Assembly (NCBI GenBank): GCA_030015575.1
Contig: JASDDO010000026.1
Coordinates: forward strand, 28,970,079-29,034,078
Direction of reading: 5' to 3'
Source: Agapanthus africanus
Lineage: Eukaryota > Streptophyta > Magnoliopsida > Asparagales > Amaryllidaceae
DNA: 64,000 nucleotides
The translations under genes and the position numbers were made by a program. Below, piece by piece: positions 1-9,314 of the stretch. The notes beneath the pieces were generated by a model. That model made no database searches. It was not told the origin of the DNA and worked only from the letters and a program-made list of their open reading frames with translations. The stretch's first letter is position 1; each line of letters begins with the position of its first letter.

Positions 1-1301
1 AAAGATGGTGAAAGTTACATATAAAAATAGGAATTATAAAAGAAGGAACTTGAAAAGAAGACTTTCTAAGTACACTAGCTTTTCAGTTGCTATGAGCCCT
101 ATCTTAATGGTCGTGAAAAGTTGTTAGAAATTACATCATCCCTCAATAAAATGTCGTCTTTATTCTTCCTCCCTATCTTTTATCCAAACATTGATCATAT
201 ACCCTTACGTGTATGTAAAAGACATCCCCACACTTAGAGAATTCAATTCAAGCTATCATACTCTTGTCCATCTTCCAAAGTATTTTATACTTGGTGAATA
301 ATTTCGATGAAATTGCTCACACATTTTTCATGCGACCGTTAATACTTCTTGAGGTACTAACCGACCGATTACAAAACGTGCTAGCATTATTAAGACGTAA
401 TTGCTCGTCTTACAACACCTAAGCCTTAGCAGTGGCTCCTAAACCAGTTGGTCTAAGGCAATGGGTGATAAAGCACCTTAGCTATATTTTTTTTATACTG
501 CCTTGGTAATTAAAAAAATCAGTGTTTATTTTTTTATTCACCACTTATATATATATATATATATATATATATTCTTTATACTAAGTCTTTCAGAAAAGAG
601 CATTTCAAGGTATCCTCTACTATCCCAAGTTTCAAGATGTGTGCAAGTGCGTATAGTAGGGTATCAACATTCAGATATTTGGCCTCATGAATAAGGACTA
701 TTTTTCAGACTTATTTTTATTCTCAGATTAGTAATTTCCTTCATCTTACTAACCCTTGGGACAATAGCTCATAACTACTTATTACTAGTTTCGTTTACGA
801 AAACATCTAACTTTTCTTAAACTTTTTCTATCTCTCATATGTAATTTTTCACTTTCTATTGTTTTATTATCGATTTTTTTGTATAATGCCAAGTGCCAAA
901 AAATAATTTAGTGAATACAAAGCTCCCCCAAACCTGTTTTCAGCAGTGTCCTCATTGATGTCATCTTTGAATGCATATACCTGTAGACTTGGGGAGAGAA
1001 ATTAAAAGGGGTAAATTTATAGTCAAATGAAAACTACCCCCAAACTTGTACTTTGGCACGCTCAGATATTCAGTTAAGTCTTTTTTCACTCACCTCCATT
1101 CTTAAAATGAGAAAATGTTACCGAAACATGGAGATGAGACGGAGGAAATTTATTTATGATAAAGCGGCTTCTTTAAAAATAGGAGCTCCTCCGCTGGGTC
1201 AGCAGAAAAATACGGTTTCAATCTATACCCATTTACTTTAAAAATTGAACCGTTTTAAATATTTTCAACTTCTACTGCCCCGTGCGAATATACATACCGT
1301 A
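1..1301 (-). other. Athila-1 3' non-coding region, integrase to off-window 3' LTR
   Basis: This is the position where many Athila elements carry an env-like reading frame, but no such frame is visible here. The first ~375 bases match 8942-9314 of Athila-2 with scattered substitutions and indels. A (TA)n microsatellite occupies about 546-572. Purine-rich tracts on the minus strand, seen as CCCCCAAAC runs on the plus strand near 925 and 1038, resemble polypurine tracts, but neither borders a recognisable LTR. Nothing else is identified. Confidence 0.6.
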
Positions 1302-2444
1302 TCACAAAAGCTCCTTCCAATGAGATTTTAGCTTACCCGGATGAAGATGAAGATGAAGATGAAGACGGGAATCGTAAAGAAGGACTTGTTGTCCCGGTGT
1401 AGAGGTTTTTCTAAAAAGGTTTTTATCGTGGAACACTTTAGTCCGGTTCTTTACTATAACCGCATTATCGTAAGCTTTATCGCGGAGTTCGCTTAGCTCA
1501 TTTAATTGCAGCTTCTGATAGCTGCTGGCTCGATCAAAATCGAAGTTAAGCTCTTTAATAGCCCACATTGCTTTATGTTCGATCTCGACAGGAAGGTGGC
1601 TTGCCTTTTCAAACACTAGGTGGTATGGAGACATACCAAGATCGGTCTTATAAACGGTACGAATTGCCCAAAGAGCATCCGTCAATTTGGTTGACCAATA
1701 TTTACGGTTTTTAGAAATCGTCTTCTTCAAAATTTGTTTGTTCTGCCTATTGGAAATCTCAGCTTGCCCGCTCGTTTGGGGATGATAGGGCATAGAAAGT
1801 TTGTGGTTGATTGAATATTTCCGCATCAAATCCTCGAAAGACCGATTACAGAAATGCGTCCCATTGTCGCTAATTATAGCGCGAGGGTGCCCGAATCGCG
1901 AAAAGATATTTTCTTTAAGGAACTTAATAACAATCTTCTTGTCATTAGTGCGACACGGTATTGCTTCCACCCATTTTGAGACATAATCAACCGCTAACAA
2001 GATATATAAATTCCCAAAAGAGTTAGGAAAAGGGACCATAAAATCAATACACCAAATATCGAATATCTCTACAACCAAGATAGGTTGGAGCGTCATCTCA
2101 TTTCTTCGTGAAATCCGACCCATGTGTTGATACCGTGAACAAGTTTTGCAATGATCATATGCATTTTTAAATAATGTTGGCCAATAAAAGCCACATTGCA
2201 AAACTTTCTCCGCCATTTTACGTGGACCAAAGTGACCACCACATGCCTGATCATGACAAAAAGATAATACACTCTTGAATTCCTCGTTAGGGACACATCT
2301 GCGAATGATTTGGTCGGAACAATACTTAAACAAATAAGGTTCGTCCCAGTAAAAGTGTTTTACGTGGGATAGAAATCGAAGATTGTCTTGTTTCGACCAA
2401 TCGCTAGGAATAAGTCCCGTCGCTAGATAATTCACAATATCCAC
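1302..2444 (-). pseudogene. Athila-1 integrase
   Basis: Integrase domain of the pol polyprotein, which joins element cDNA to chromosomal DNA in the nucleus. Within the 380 codons an HHCC zinc site is seen at about H64, H71, C99 and C102, and the DDE triad at D134 (WCIDF), D193 (ISDNG) and E229 (QAEI), with the standard 35-residue D-E gap. The frame is cut off upstream from RNase H by a TAG just before its first Met, where a Gln would be expected, and it ends early at 1302, so the C-terminal region is lost. A (GAAGAT)n expansion near 1340-1365 puts a His-Leu run close to the C-terminus. Inactive. Confidence 0.85.
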
Positions 2445-2447
2445 AAA

Positions 2448-2822
2448 CTAAGATTCACAGGATACGGTCAAGAGCTGTTCGTCAGGGAAGGAGTCGTTTA
2501 TTGGCACGGTCAACGTTGGTGAAGAAATGATGCGTGAAAGATGGTCGGCTACAACGTTTTCACATCCACTCTTGTCTTGTATGACAAGATCAAATTCTTG
2601 TAACAACAGGATCCAATGTATTATCCTGGCCTTAGCATCCTTCTTCGATAAAAGGTGTCGTAGGGCGGAGTGATCGGTATAAACCACTATTGCCGAGCCA
2701 ATCAAGTAGGGCCTGAATTTCTCTAATGCAAATACAACTGCCAAGAGTTCTTTCACGGTGGTTGTGTAATTAATTTGGACATCGTTCAAAGTCCTATTTG
2801 CATAGTAAATTTCATGTGGCAT
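2448..2822 (-). pseudogene. Athila-1 RNase H domain
   Basis: RNase H degrades the RNA strand of the RNA-DNA hybrid during reverse transcription. The segment carries the gypsy signatures [32 protein letters not shown] and NVVADHLSR, giving the usual E, D and D positions. It is in the same frame as the RT upstream, from which one TAA separates it (about 2838-2840, where related proteins have a Leu codon), and it is separated from integrase by one TAG. These two stops are the only breaks in this part of pol, so decay is moderate. Confidence 0.85.
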
Positions 2823-2840
2823 CTTATCAATGTGCTGTTC

Positions 2841-4205
2841 TTAGACTGCACCAATAACAAAATCTAATGCATCACACATAAGCTCGAACGGGTGGTTCCA
2901 ATCCAGAGATGATAGAACGGGGGATGTAGTGAGAGATCTTTTAAGTGATTCAAAAGCAGCCTCGCAATCCGAATCGAAGTGAAATGTTGTATCCTTGGCC
3001 AAGAGAAGAGTTAAGGGTCTAGCAATTTTGCTAAAGTCCTTAATGAATCTCCTATAAAATCCTGCATGACCAAGGAAGGATCGTATATCTTTGACACATT
3101 TGGGATGAGGAAGGTTATGGATTACACCAATTTTAGCTCTGTCTACCTCAATGCCTTTTCGTGAAATAATACGTCCAAGGAAAATATCTTCTTGGACCAT
3201 GAAATGGCATTTTTCACAATTTAAAGTTAAGTTCTTATCCTTACAGCGGGTAAGAACCGCGTCAAGATGACATAGGCATTCCTCAAACGAATCCATAAAT
3301 ATGGAGAAATCGTCCATAAATATCTCCAGAAAATTCTCGACCGTGTCTGAGAATATCCCCATCATACACCGTTGAAATGTAGCGGGAGCGTTGCATAATC
3401 CAAAGGGCATGCGTCTATAAGCAAAAGTACCGAAAGGAGAAGTAAATGTTGTTTTATCTTGATTCTTTTCGGCGATGGGGATTTGGTTATAGCCAGAGTA
3501 TCCGTCCAAGAAACAATAGCATTCATGTCCAGCTAATCGTTCTAACATCTGGTCAATGAAAGGTAGAGGGAAGTAATCTTTCCTCGTTGCGGCATTGAGT
3601 TTCCTATAATCAATACATACGCGCCACCCAGTTTTGGTGCGTGTTTGGATCAACTCGTTAGCCTCATTAGTTATGACCTTGATGTCAGACTTTTTAGGGA
3701 CCACATGAATATGACTTACCCATTGGCTATCAGATATTGGGTAAATTATACCACTATCTAGGCATTTGACGGTTTCTTTCTTTACCGCCTCCTTCATGAT
3801 GGGATTCAACCGTCTTTGTGGGTCTCGGATTGGTTTGGCTTCATCCATCAAATGTATATAATGTTCAACAATCAAGGGGCTAATCTCTTTGATGTCAGCC
3901 ATTGTCCAACCAAATACTTGCCGATTTGATCTCAATACCGTCAAAAGTGCGTTCTCTTGCTCTAAAACTAGAGAAGCGGATATGATCACGGGAAAAAACT
4001 CATTCTCAACTAAATATGCATATTTAAGATGAGAAGGTAGCGGTTTGAGATCTAGTATCGGCGGAGAGACAATAGAAGGTGGGGTAAGGGAATGATACTC
4101 GGACTCCCTAAAAGGTTCATAACTTGCGTAGGATGTTGACTCGGAAAGCGCAACTGACTTTTGCGACGAGTCGAAGGATTCAAACTCAGGGATGGACTCA
4201 TCCAA
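2841..4205 (-). pseudogene. Athila-1 reverse transcriptase
   Basis: Reverse transcriptase of the gypsy pol polyprotein. In the 454-codon frame the fingers motif WRVCIDYRKLNAATRKDYFP is near residues 194-213, the first catalytic Asp is in FLDGYSGYNQI (about D234), and the YxDD box appears as FMDD (about 296-299), a common gypsy variant. The connection region begins with PKCVKDIRSFLGHAGFYRRF. The first ~120 residues are a poorly conserved linker from protease. The Met at 4205 is only the first Met of the open stretch and not a true start, since gag-pol is made as a polyprotein. Truncated by the stop before RNase H. Confidence 0.85.
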
Positions 4206-4442
4206 TATATCCTCACTATAATAATTTTACAAATCAAACAATGTCGCACTAGTGTTGTCGATATCATCATAGCAAAGTACTTCAGTTTCGCAGCTGTCGG
4301 AAGCTATCTCGTTGATAGAACATATATCTATTAAATGAGCAGAAGGTTCAGATGGTTAACTTCCTAGCTTGTAAATATTAAGCTCAATTGTCATCTTCCC
4401 GAAGGATAAGTTTATAGAAACGTTACGACAATTAATGACAGC
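4206..4442 (-). other. Athila-1 protease-RT linker (decayed)
   Basis: This is non-conserved polyprotein linker, and its minus-strand frame is broken. It aligns with 42790-43020 of Athila-2, for example at the shared strings around CTTGTAAAT and TCTTCTCGAAGGATA. It ends at the target duplication of the RTE insertion. Confidence 0.6.
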
Positions 4443-4460
4443 GTTGGAAGTTGCTAGGAA
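4443..4460. repeat. Left target-site duplication of the RTE insertion
   Basis: The 18 bases GTTGGAAGTTGCTAGGAA occur here and again at 5235-5252. The uninterrupted sequence is present once in Athila-2 at about 43018-43036, with small differences. Long duplications of this kind are typical of target-primed LINE insertion. Its left edge is ambiguous because the element tail is also TTG-rich. Confidence 0.85.
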
Positions 4461-4559
4461 GGGTGAGGGTTGTGGTAGGCTTGTGACAGCCAACGTAGAA
4501 CTTTGTCACATTCTATGACATGAACCATAATAAGAATATCGTTGGGGCATCCCCTACTC

Positions 4560-4852
4560 AGCGACGCGCTACATCGGATCCCGGGTGTAGTGTTAAATAT
4601 GCAAGGGCTTGGTCGTCGTCCAGATGCGGCGCGCTACATCGGACCCCGGGTGTAGTGACAAATAAGCAAGGGTCGTCGTCCAGAGACGACGCGCTACATC
4701 GGACCCCGGGTGTAGTGACAAATAAGCAAGGGTCGTCGTCTACAGACGGCGCGCTACATCGGACCCCGGTTGTAGTGACAAATAAGCAAGGGTCATCGTC
4801 CAGAGACGGCGCGCTACATCGGACCCCGGGTGTAGTGACAAATAAGCAAGGG
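4560..4852 (+). repeat. 60-bp tandem repeats in the RTE 5' region
   Basis: Five consecutive units of exactly 60 bp share the core GCGCTACATCGGACCCCGGG followed by a TGTAGTGACAAATAAGCAAG segment. The period is divisible by three, so the plus strand stays open and encodes a repeated ALHRTPGVVTNKQGSSSRDG peptide, which runs in frame into the endonuclease start. Repeated 5' ends can supply promoter strength in LINEs; that role is inferred here. Confidence 0.85.
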
Positions 4853-4921
4853 TTTCATAGGATCCGTCTAGCTTCCTGGAACATAGGTTCCCTTACGGGT
4901 AGACTAATAGAATTAGTGTAG

Positions 4922-5164
4922 GTGATGATTAGGAGGAGAGTTGATATTAGATGGTTTGGTCATGTGCGACGCAGACCTATGGAAGCACCGGTTCGACGAA
5001 TAGATACTCTCGATATGGGTAATGGCAAAAGGGCAAAAGGGAGACCGAAGAAAACATGGATGGAGGTGATACGAAACGATATGGTTGCCAAAGGACTCAA
5101 TGAAAGTATATTGTTCGATAGAAGTGAGTGGAGACAGAGGATTCATGTGCTGGACCTGGCGTGA
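4922..5164 (+). pseudogene. RTE LINE reverse transcriptase, C-terminal tail fragment
   Basis: This 80-codon stretch holds the C-terminal signature of plant RTE polyproteins: RWFGHVRRRPMEAPVRRID, then GRPKKTWMEVI and a final SEWRQRIHVLD segment. The catalytic palm domain is absent. The stop at about 5162 is followed by a short 3' UTR and the TTG tail, consistent with the natural 3' end. Not functional alone. Confidence 0.85.
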
Positions 5165-5234
5165 TTCTCATATTGGTTCATGTAGCCTACCCCATATGCT
5201 TGGGATAAAAGGCTCAGTTGTTGTTGTTGTTGTT

Positions 5235-5602
5235 GTTGGAAGTTGCTAGGAAAGGTCGACCGAGTATCATCGGGATTTGGTTGCGTGGGTTCGCCACAGG
5301 CTGTGTATCTAAAACAATAAAATCCACATAGAATATGAATTCCCCGACTTTGATTAACACATCCTCTAGTTCACCCCTAGGTTGGGCGAAAGACCGGTCT
5401 GCCATCTGGAGAGTGCAGTGGGCAGGTTTCAACTCTCCTATACCTAGCTGCTCATAGACGGAATATGGAAGCAAGTTAACACTAGTTCCAAGGTCAAGTA
5501 GAGCATGATTGCTTTTACCCCCAATAGTTATAGATATTGTAGGACAACCGGGGTCCTTACGTTTCTTAGGCAATTGTTAGGTAAAAGCTGTGCTCACGTT
5601 AC
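5235..5602 (-). pseudogene. Athila-1 aspartic protease
   Basis: Retropepsin-like protease that would process the gag-pol polyprotein. The active-site region reads LLDLGTSVNLLPYSVY, so the usual D-S/T-G is D-L-G here, and the flap and C-terminal part end in IPMILGRPFLATSN. The minus-strand frame then runs into the RTE tail and is read as a short poly-Asn. The right target duplication (5235-5252) forms its 3' edge. The homologue in Athila-2 lies at about 43020-43440. The upper boundary at about 5602 is where Athila similarity stops and Tat gag begins. Confidence 0.8.
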
Positions 5603-6119
5603 TTTACTTGGCAGGTTGCACAAGCTTCTTGGTCTTCTTCTTTTTCTTCGAAGACTTTGAAGGCTTGACTTGGAGGTTTTGCCCTTTGTCAACAACTTTC
5701 GGTACAAGACGCGGTTTCAACATTCCTTCGATGATTTCAGGTTCAAGTGGGCTTTTCCACCTGATTGCCGGACATACCTGTAGATCTTTCAGCATTCTTT
5801 TGGTTTTAGCTGAAAGAACGACTTCCCATGGAGTTTCTTCTACGAGTGCGCATGATGCCCCCTGCGCATCCACCTTTTTGGGAGCGTGCTTCTGTGGTGG
5901 GTTTACCTTCTAGTTCTCAGACAGCACGAACTTCCCCTGTTGATACTGGTCCTCAACCCAGTTCTTGAAGACGTAGCAATCCTCAATTGGGTGGCTCACC
6001 ATTCTGTGATAGGACCAGTAGTTGGGGTTGTTGACGTCACCGGGTTGCAGTGGACGCCATGGGTCTGGTAATGTGATGAGTCTGTTACGCATTGTCAACT
6101 CAAATAGTCTCCTCATCAT
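5603..6119 (-). pseudogene. Tat-B gag C-terminal part with zinc-knuckle-like module
   Basis: Two broken minus-strand frames (5910-6119 and 5604-5873) match the gag C-terminus of Tat-B2 at 25384-25820. The upstream one carries SYHRMVSHPIEDC, a variant of a CX2HX4HX4C module in which the first Cys is Ser. It is followed by a conserved FKNWVEDQYQQGKF segment. The downstream one encodes MLKDLQVCPAIRWKSPLEPE and a lysine-rich end. The gag stops at about 5603, where Athila-1 begins; the protease and pol of this copy are absent. Confidence 0.75.
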
Positions 6120-6305
6120 ATCATGGGAAAACGAGTAAGCGCGTCCTAGCCTTTTTTTCAGGGATAGGCGTAGACGTGCGTTGTTTTTGCGAACAGCCGG
6201 TTTTGGGCCACTCGGTTGTTGTTGAGTGTTGGCGACGAAGGCCGCTTTCCCTTTACCCTTGGCATTTTGAGGGTCCTTACTTTAGAAGGAAGGCCCATTG
6301 CCCAT

Positions 6306-7212
6306 CTAGGCCATTTGGGCCAGTTTATCGATCAGAGCCTGGAAGATCGTTGGTTTGAAGAACGTTAAGAACTGGGACACAGTCGTTTGAGGATCAAGGG
6401 TCCCGATGAACATGCCTATGGTGGGGGATTCTTTGATGCGCTGTTCGGACTTAGACCATAGGTTCCGCCACCGGATCTCATATTGGACCCAGGTTTTTCC
6501 TGACTTTACCCTGGCATTGATTAATATCGTGATCGAGGTGTGCTCACTTGCTCTGGAAAACCGCTGTTTAAATAGTAGTTCCATCTCTGTGAACGTTTTC
6601 ACGGAGTCATTTGGGAGCACTGAGTACCATTCAAAGGCTGTTTCTGATAGGCTTCTAACGAACTGGCGAAGCAACAGTTTGTCATCGCCTCCAGTGTTGT
6701 CGCACAGAGCTCTGAACTGCGCGACGTGCTGGTGTGGGTTGCCTGTCCCTTTATACACATGGAACTTGGGGATCATATATCCTGGCAGGTATATGATTTG
6801 ATCATACCAGCCAGGATACGGTCGCCCGGTTCTTGCGATTTGGCCAGCAGCTTCACTAGCTTGATGAGCTCGTATTTGTTGAGCAATATAATCGTCAAGA
6901 GCAGCCTTGGAGATCGTTTTCTCTTTGGATGCTGATAAGGCTGGAAGAGGGTTTGATGTTTCCCCTCTATCATCCTCGATGATTATCGGCGGATCCTCGG
7001 CTGGGGGTTCTGGCTGGATCATCATTCTAACCATATCCTGAAATAAAAGAGCCATCTTCTTGATATTAGCAGCCTGCTCAGCAGCTTCCTTGTCCTTTCT
7101 TTCAAGCACACTTCGCAGGAACTCTGTATCGGTCTCCTGCTCCTGACCTTGTTCGGCTGTTGTGTTCGGGCTTTCTTTCTGCTCGGTAAGTGCGGCCATT
7201 TTGGTCAGCATC
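6306..7212 (-). pseudogene. Tat-B gag, capsid region (3' half of a split gene)
   Basis: A 301-codon frame of Tat-type gag, the structural protein that packages element RNA. The capsid core has the plant gag signatures YPGWYDQIIYLPGYMIPKF, HVAQFRALC, LLLRQFVRSLSETAFEWYS and WRNLWSK. The frame is interrupted at 7212 by Athila-2 insertion; its upstream part continues at 47897. The Met codons near 7200 are not the true start. The spacing to the C-terminal part (6120-6305) is coding-like but contains stops. Confidence 0.85.
7208..7212. repeat. Target-site duplication (GCATC) of Athila-2, left copy
   Basis: GCATC directly abuts the TG end of the LTR starting at 7213 and recurs at 47897-47901 next to the other LTR. 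Both flanks are Tat-B gag, and bridging them gives the continuous gag order seen in Tat-B2 at about 26990-27030. This proves that one element spans 7213-47896. Confidence 0.9.
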
Positions 7213-8732
7213 TGATTGATTCGAAAAGAGTGTTTGTAGTAACCGCAATCAATAATGATGTCGCGTGTAGCTAGCCGAGATGAGTATGGGTCGTCCGCAA
7301 GGATGCGTGGAACTTTTAATCTTGCTTTAAATGAGTTGATTAGAAATATGGGAGAGTGATTCTAGATCTATGTTGAACACGGATGTAGAATATATAAGAA
7401 GAGGGCTTGTAGGGTTCGTTAGAATTTAGTAGTAATGGATGATTAAATAAAAATGACTCCTTTTATCTTTTAATAGATTTGAAAATAGATCGATAGTGAT
7501 GAATGAAGATTAGGGTTCTTTTAGAAGAAACTAGGGTTTCCCCACTCTTAACCCTTATCTTTTCATTGACCTATATTCATGTCTAGCCTCTACCAAAACA
7601 ATTGTTAATCTGATCTTAAATCACGGTCGAGACTATCAATAAATTGATAGCGCGCCCGATTAGGATGTTAACGATTATTTTGATAAAGTTTATAAACTTT
7701 ATAAGATGTAAAAGAAGTTAAGGGATTTTATTATCCATTGATCTATCCTAATCCTACGAACCCATCAAGCGGAGAATTACTCACGCATGTTTGGAGAAGA
7801 AGAAGAAGAGATAGAGAAGGAAATCATAATGCAGAAAGTAAATACGAAATAATTAGGCAAATGATCTATCTTTATTAATCAACGTTACAAATACAAATCC
7901 TTCGAATTTAGATTACAAGAAAAAGTTGTTCTCGATCTCTGCCTCTTTGGAAGTAGATGTTCCGTCGATATTCACGTCGCTCTATCACGTCGAATCGCGG
8001 ACCTGTCATGGATTTCGTATTCTTTGACAATGATTTTCTATTTTCTTCTTGTTAAAGGTGATGATTTCTAAGTTTAGCCTTCGGTCTTTTATATAGCCCT
8101 CAAATCAGAAACCCTAAATCTCATTGGTTTAGCTATGCCATCAAGATCCAATTTCCAAAATCACAGATCTTACGGCCATTAATTGGCCGCGGATCCGCCG
8201 CTATTTGTTGCTATTGGCCGCACAACCGGGGCTGTTTGGGGGAGTTAGGGTTCCAAATTTCTGGGGCATCTACATGTTGACACGTGGAGATTTTTTCCAT
8301 TTCTGTATTCTACAAATATTTCTCTGAGTCTTTGCTAATATTGATTCTACGATTTTATTGGCAGATTTTTTTATCCTGGCATCTTAAATATCCCGATCTG
8401 CCGACCTGAGCTAAATCTGCACAATATCTCCATGAATAATGTAAGTAATATTTGTTATATTAGAGATATAATCTTTAATCATTTTATATGGTAATAAATC
8501 TTTAAGAAATTTGATTAAGATTAGTTGATATGATATGTATAATAAAAATATTATATAAATATTATATGCATATATTTTCCTTCATAATGTCAATTATAAT
8601 ATATAAACATATGCTAAAGAGTAAATTTGCAAATAAACCCACATATGTTCTATATTTATAATAAACACCTTTAAATATTTAAGAAAAGTAAGGAAAATGT
8701 TATTTCAAAAGTGCAATATTTTCGACTGAACA
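7213..8732 (-). mobile_element. Athila-2 3' LTR
   Basis: A 1520-bp LTR, reading TGATTG at its left end and TGAACA at its right, so TG...CA. It aligns end to end with 46371-47896. By eye the first ~230 aligned bases differ at roughly 7% of positions, so the insertion is not recent. A minus-strand TATA box, CTATATAAAAG, lies at 8086-8096; the equivalent in the 5' LTR is at about 47253-47262. Confidence 0.9.
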
Positions 8733-9314
8733 AATACTCCCAAACTTAACTTTGATTGTCCCGAGTAAACTATTTATTCATGAGAAGGAGAAAAAAGGAA
8801 AAGAAAAATCCAGCACACTTTCATAGGCAACACAATTGCACTGAGCACGTGCAACAAGCCTTTAAACCTCTAGGTGTCCTTAGTAGGAGGAGTGTTGTCC
8901 CCTGAGGGTTTTCAGCGGATTACACCCATAAAATCCCATAATAAAAGAACGACGATGAAAATTACATATAAAAATAAGAACTATAAAAGAAAGAACTTGA
9001 AAAGAAGAGTTTCCAACTATACTAGCTTTTCAGTTGCCATGAGCCCTATCTTAATGGTCATGAAAAGATGTCGGAAATCACATCATCCGTCAATAGAACA
9101 TCGCTTTTAGTGTTACTCCCTACCTTACTTCCAAACATCGATCATATACCCTTACGTGTGTGTAAAAGAAATCCCTACACTTAGAGAATTCAATTCAAGC
9201 TATCATACTCTTGTCCATCTTCCTTAGTACTTTTTAGTTGGTGAACATTTTCAGATGGAATTGCTCACACATCCTTCATGCGATCGTTAATACTTCTTGA
9301 GGTACTAACCGACC
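8733..9314 (-). mobile_element. Athila-2 3' internal remnant with polypurine tract
   Basis: Next to the LTR the minus strand reads AGTTTGGGAGTATT, the polypurine tract that primes plus-strand DNA synthesis. The remainder matches positions 1-375 of Athila-1. Similarity stops abruptly at 9314 after ACTAACCGACC, where a Tat LTR begins. Everything upstream in this element as far as the protease-RT linker has been lost and replaced by the Tat block. Confidence 0.8.

Larger units (their letters stand above)
4461..5234 (+). mobile_element. Internally deleted RTE-type LINE with (TTG)n tail
   Basis: A 774-bp insertion flanked by an 18-bp duplication and ending in GGGATAAAAGGCTCAG followed by (TTG)n, the 3' end characteristic of plant RTE LINEs. 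From the 5' end it contains about five 60-bp tandem repeats, then the start of the endonuclease domain (RLASWNIGSLTGR near 4855-4910). It then jumps directly to the RT C-terminal tail (RWFGHVRRRP at 4946 onward). Nearly all of the endonuclease and RT is missing, so this is a non-autonomous deletion derivative that could only move with proteins from a full RTE. The intact duplication suggests it inserted already in this form. Confidence 0.85.
1..5602 (-). mobile_element. Athila-1: 3' portion of an Athila-lineage Ty3/gypsy retrotransposon
   Basis: In minus-strand order this stretch reads protease, RT, RNase H, integrase and 3' non-coding DNA, the gypsy gene order. The protease motif DLGTSVNLLPYSVY and the conserved ILGRPFLATSN string are typical of Athila. 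Gag, 5' LTR and primer site are missing because at about 5602 the sequence switches to an unrelated Tat gag. The 3' LTR lies beyond the left edge: positions 1-375 match 8942-9314, which sit just inside the 3' LTR of Athila-2. Two in-frame stops and an RTE insertion show it is dead. The lineage call is firm; the exact family is not. Confidence 0.85.

Noticed and set aside
503..694. 63-codon plus-strand frame near the left edge
   Set aside because: Read through a TA microsatellite in Athila non-coding DNA; no conservation with the matching Athila-2 region.
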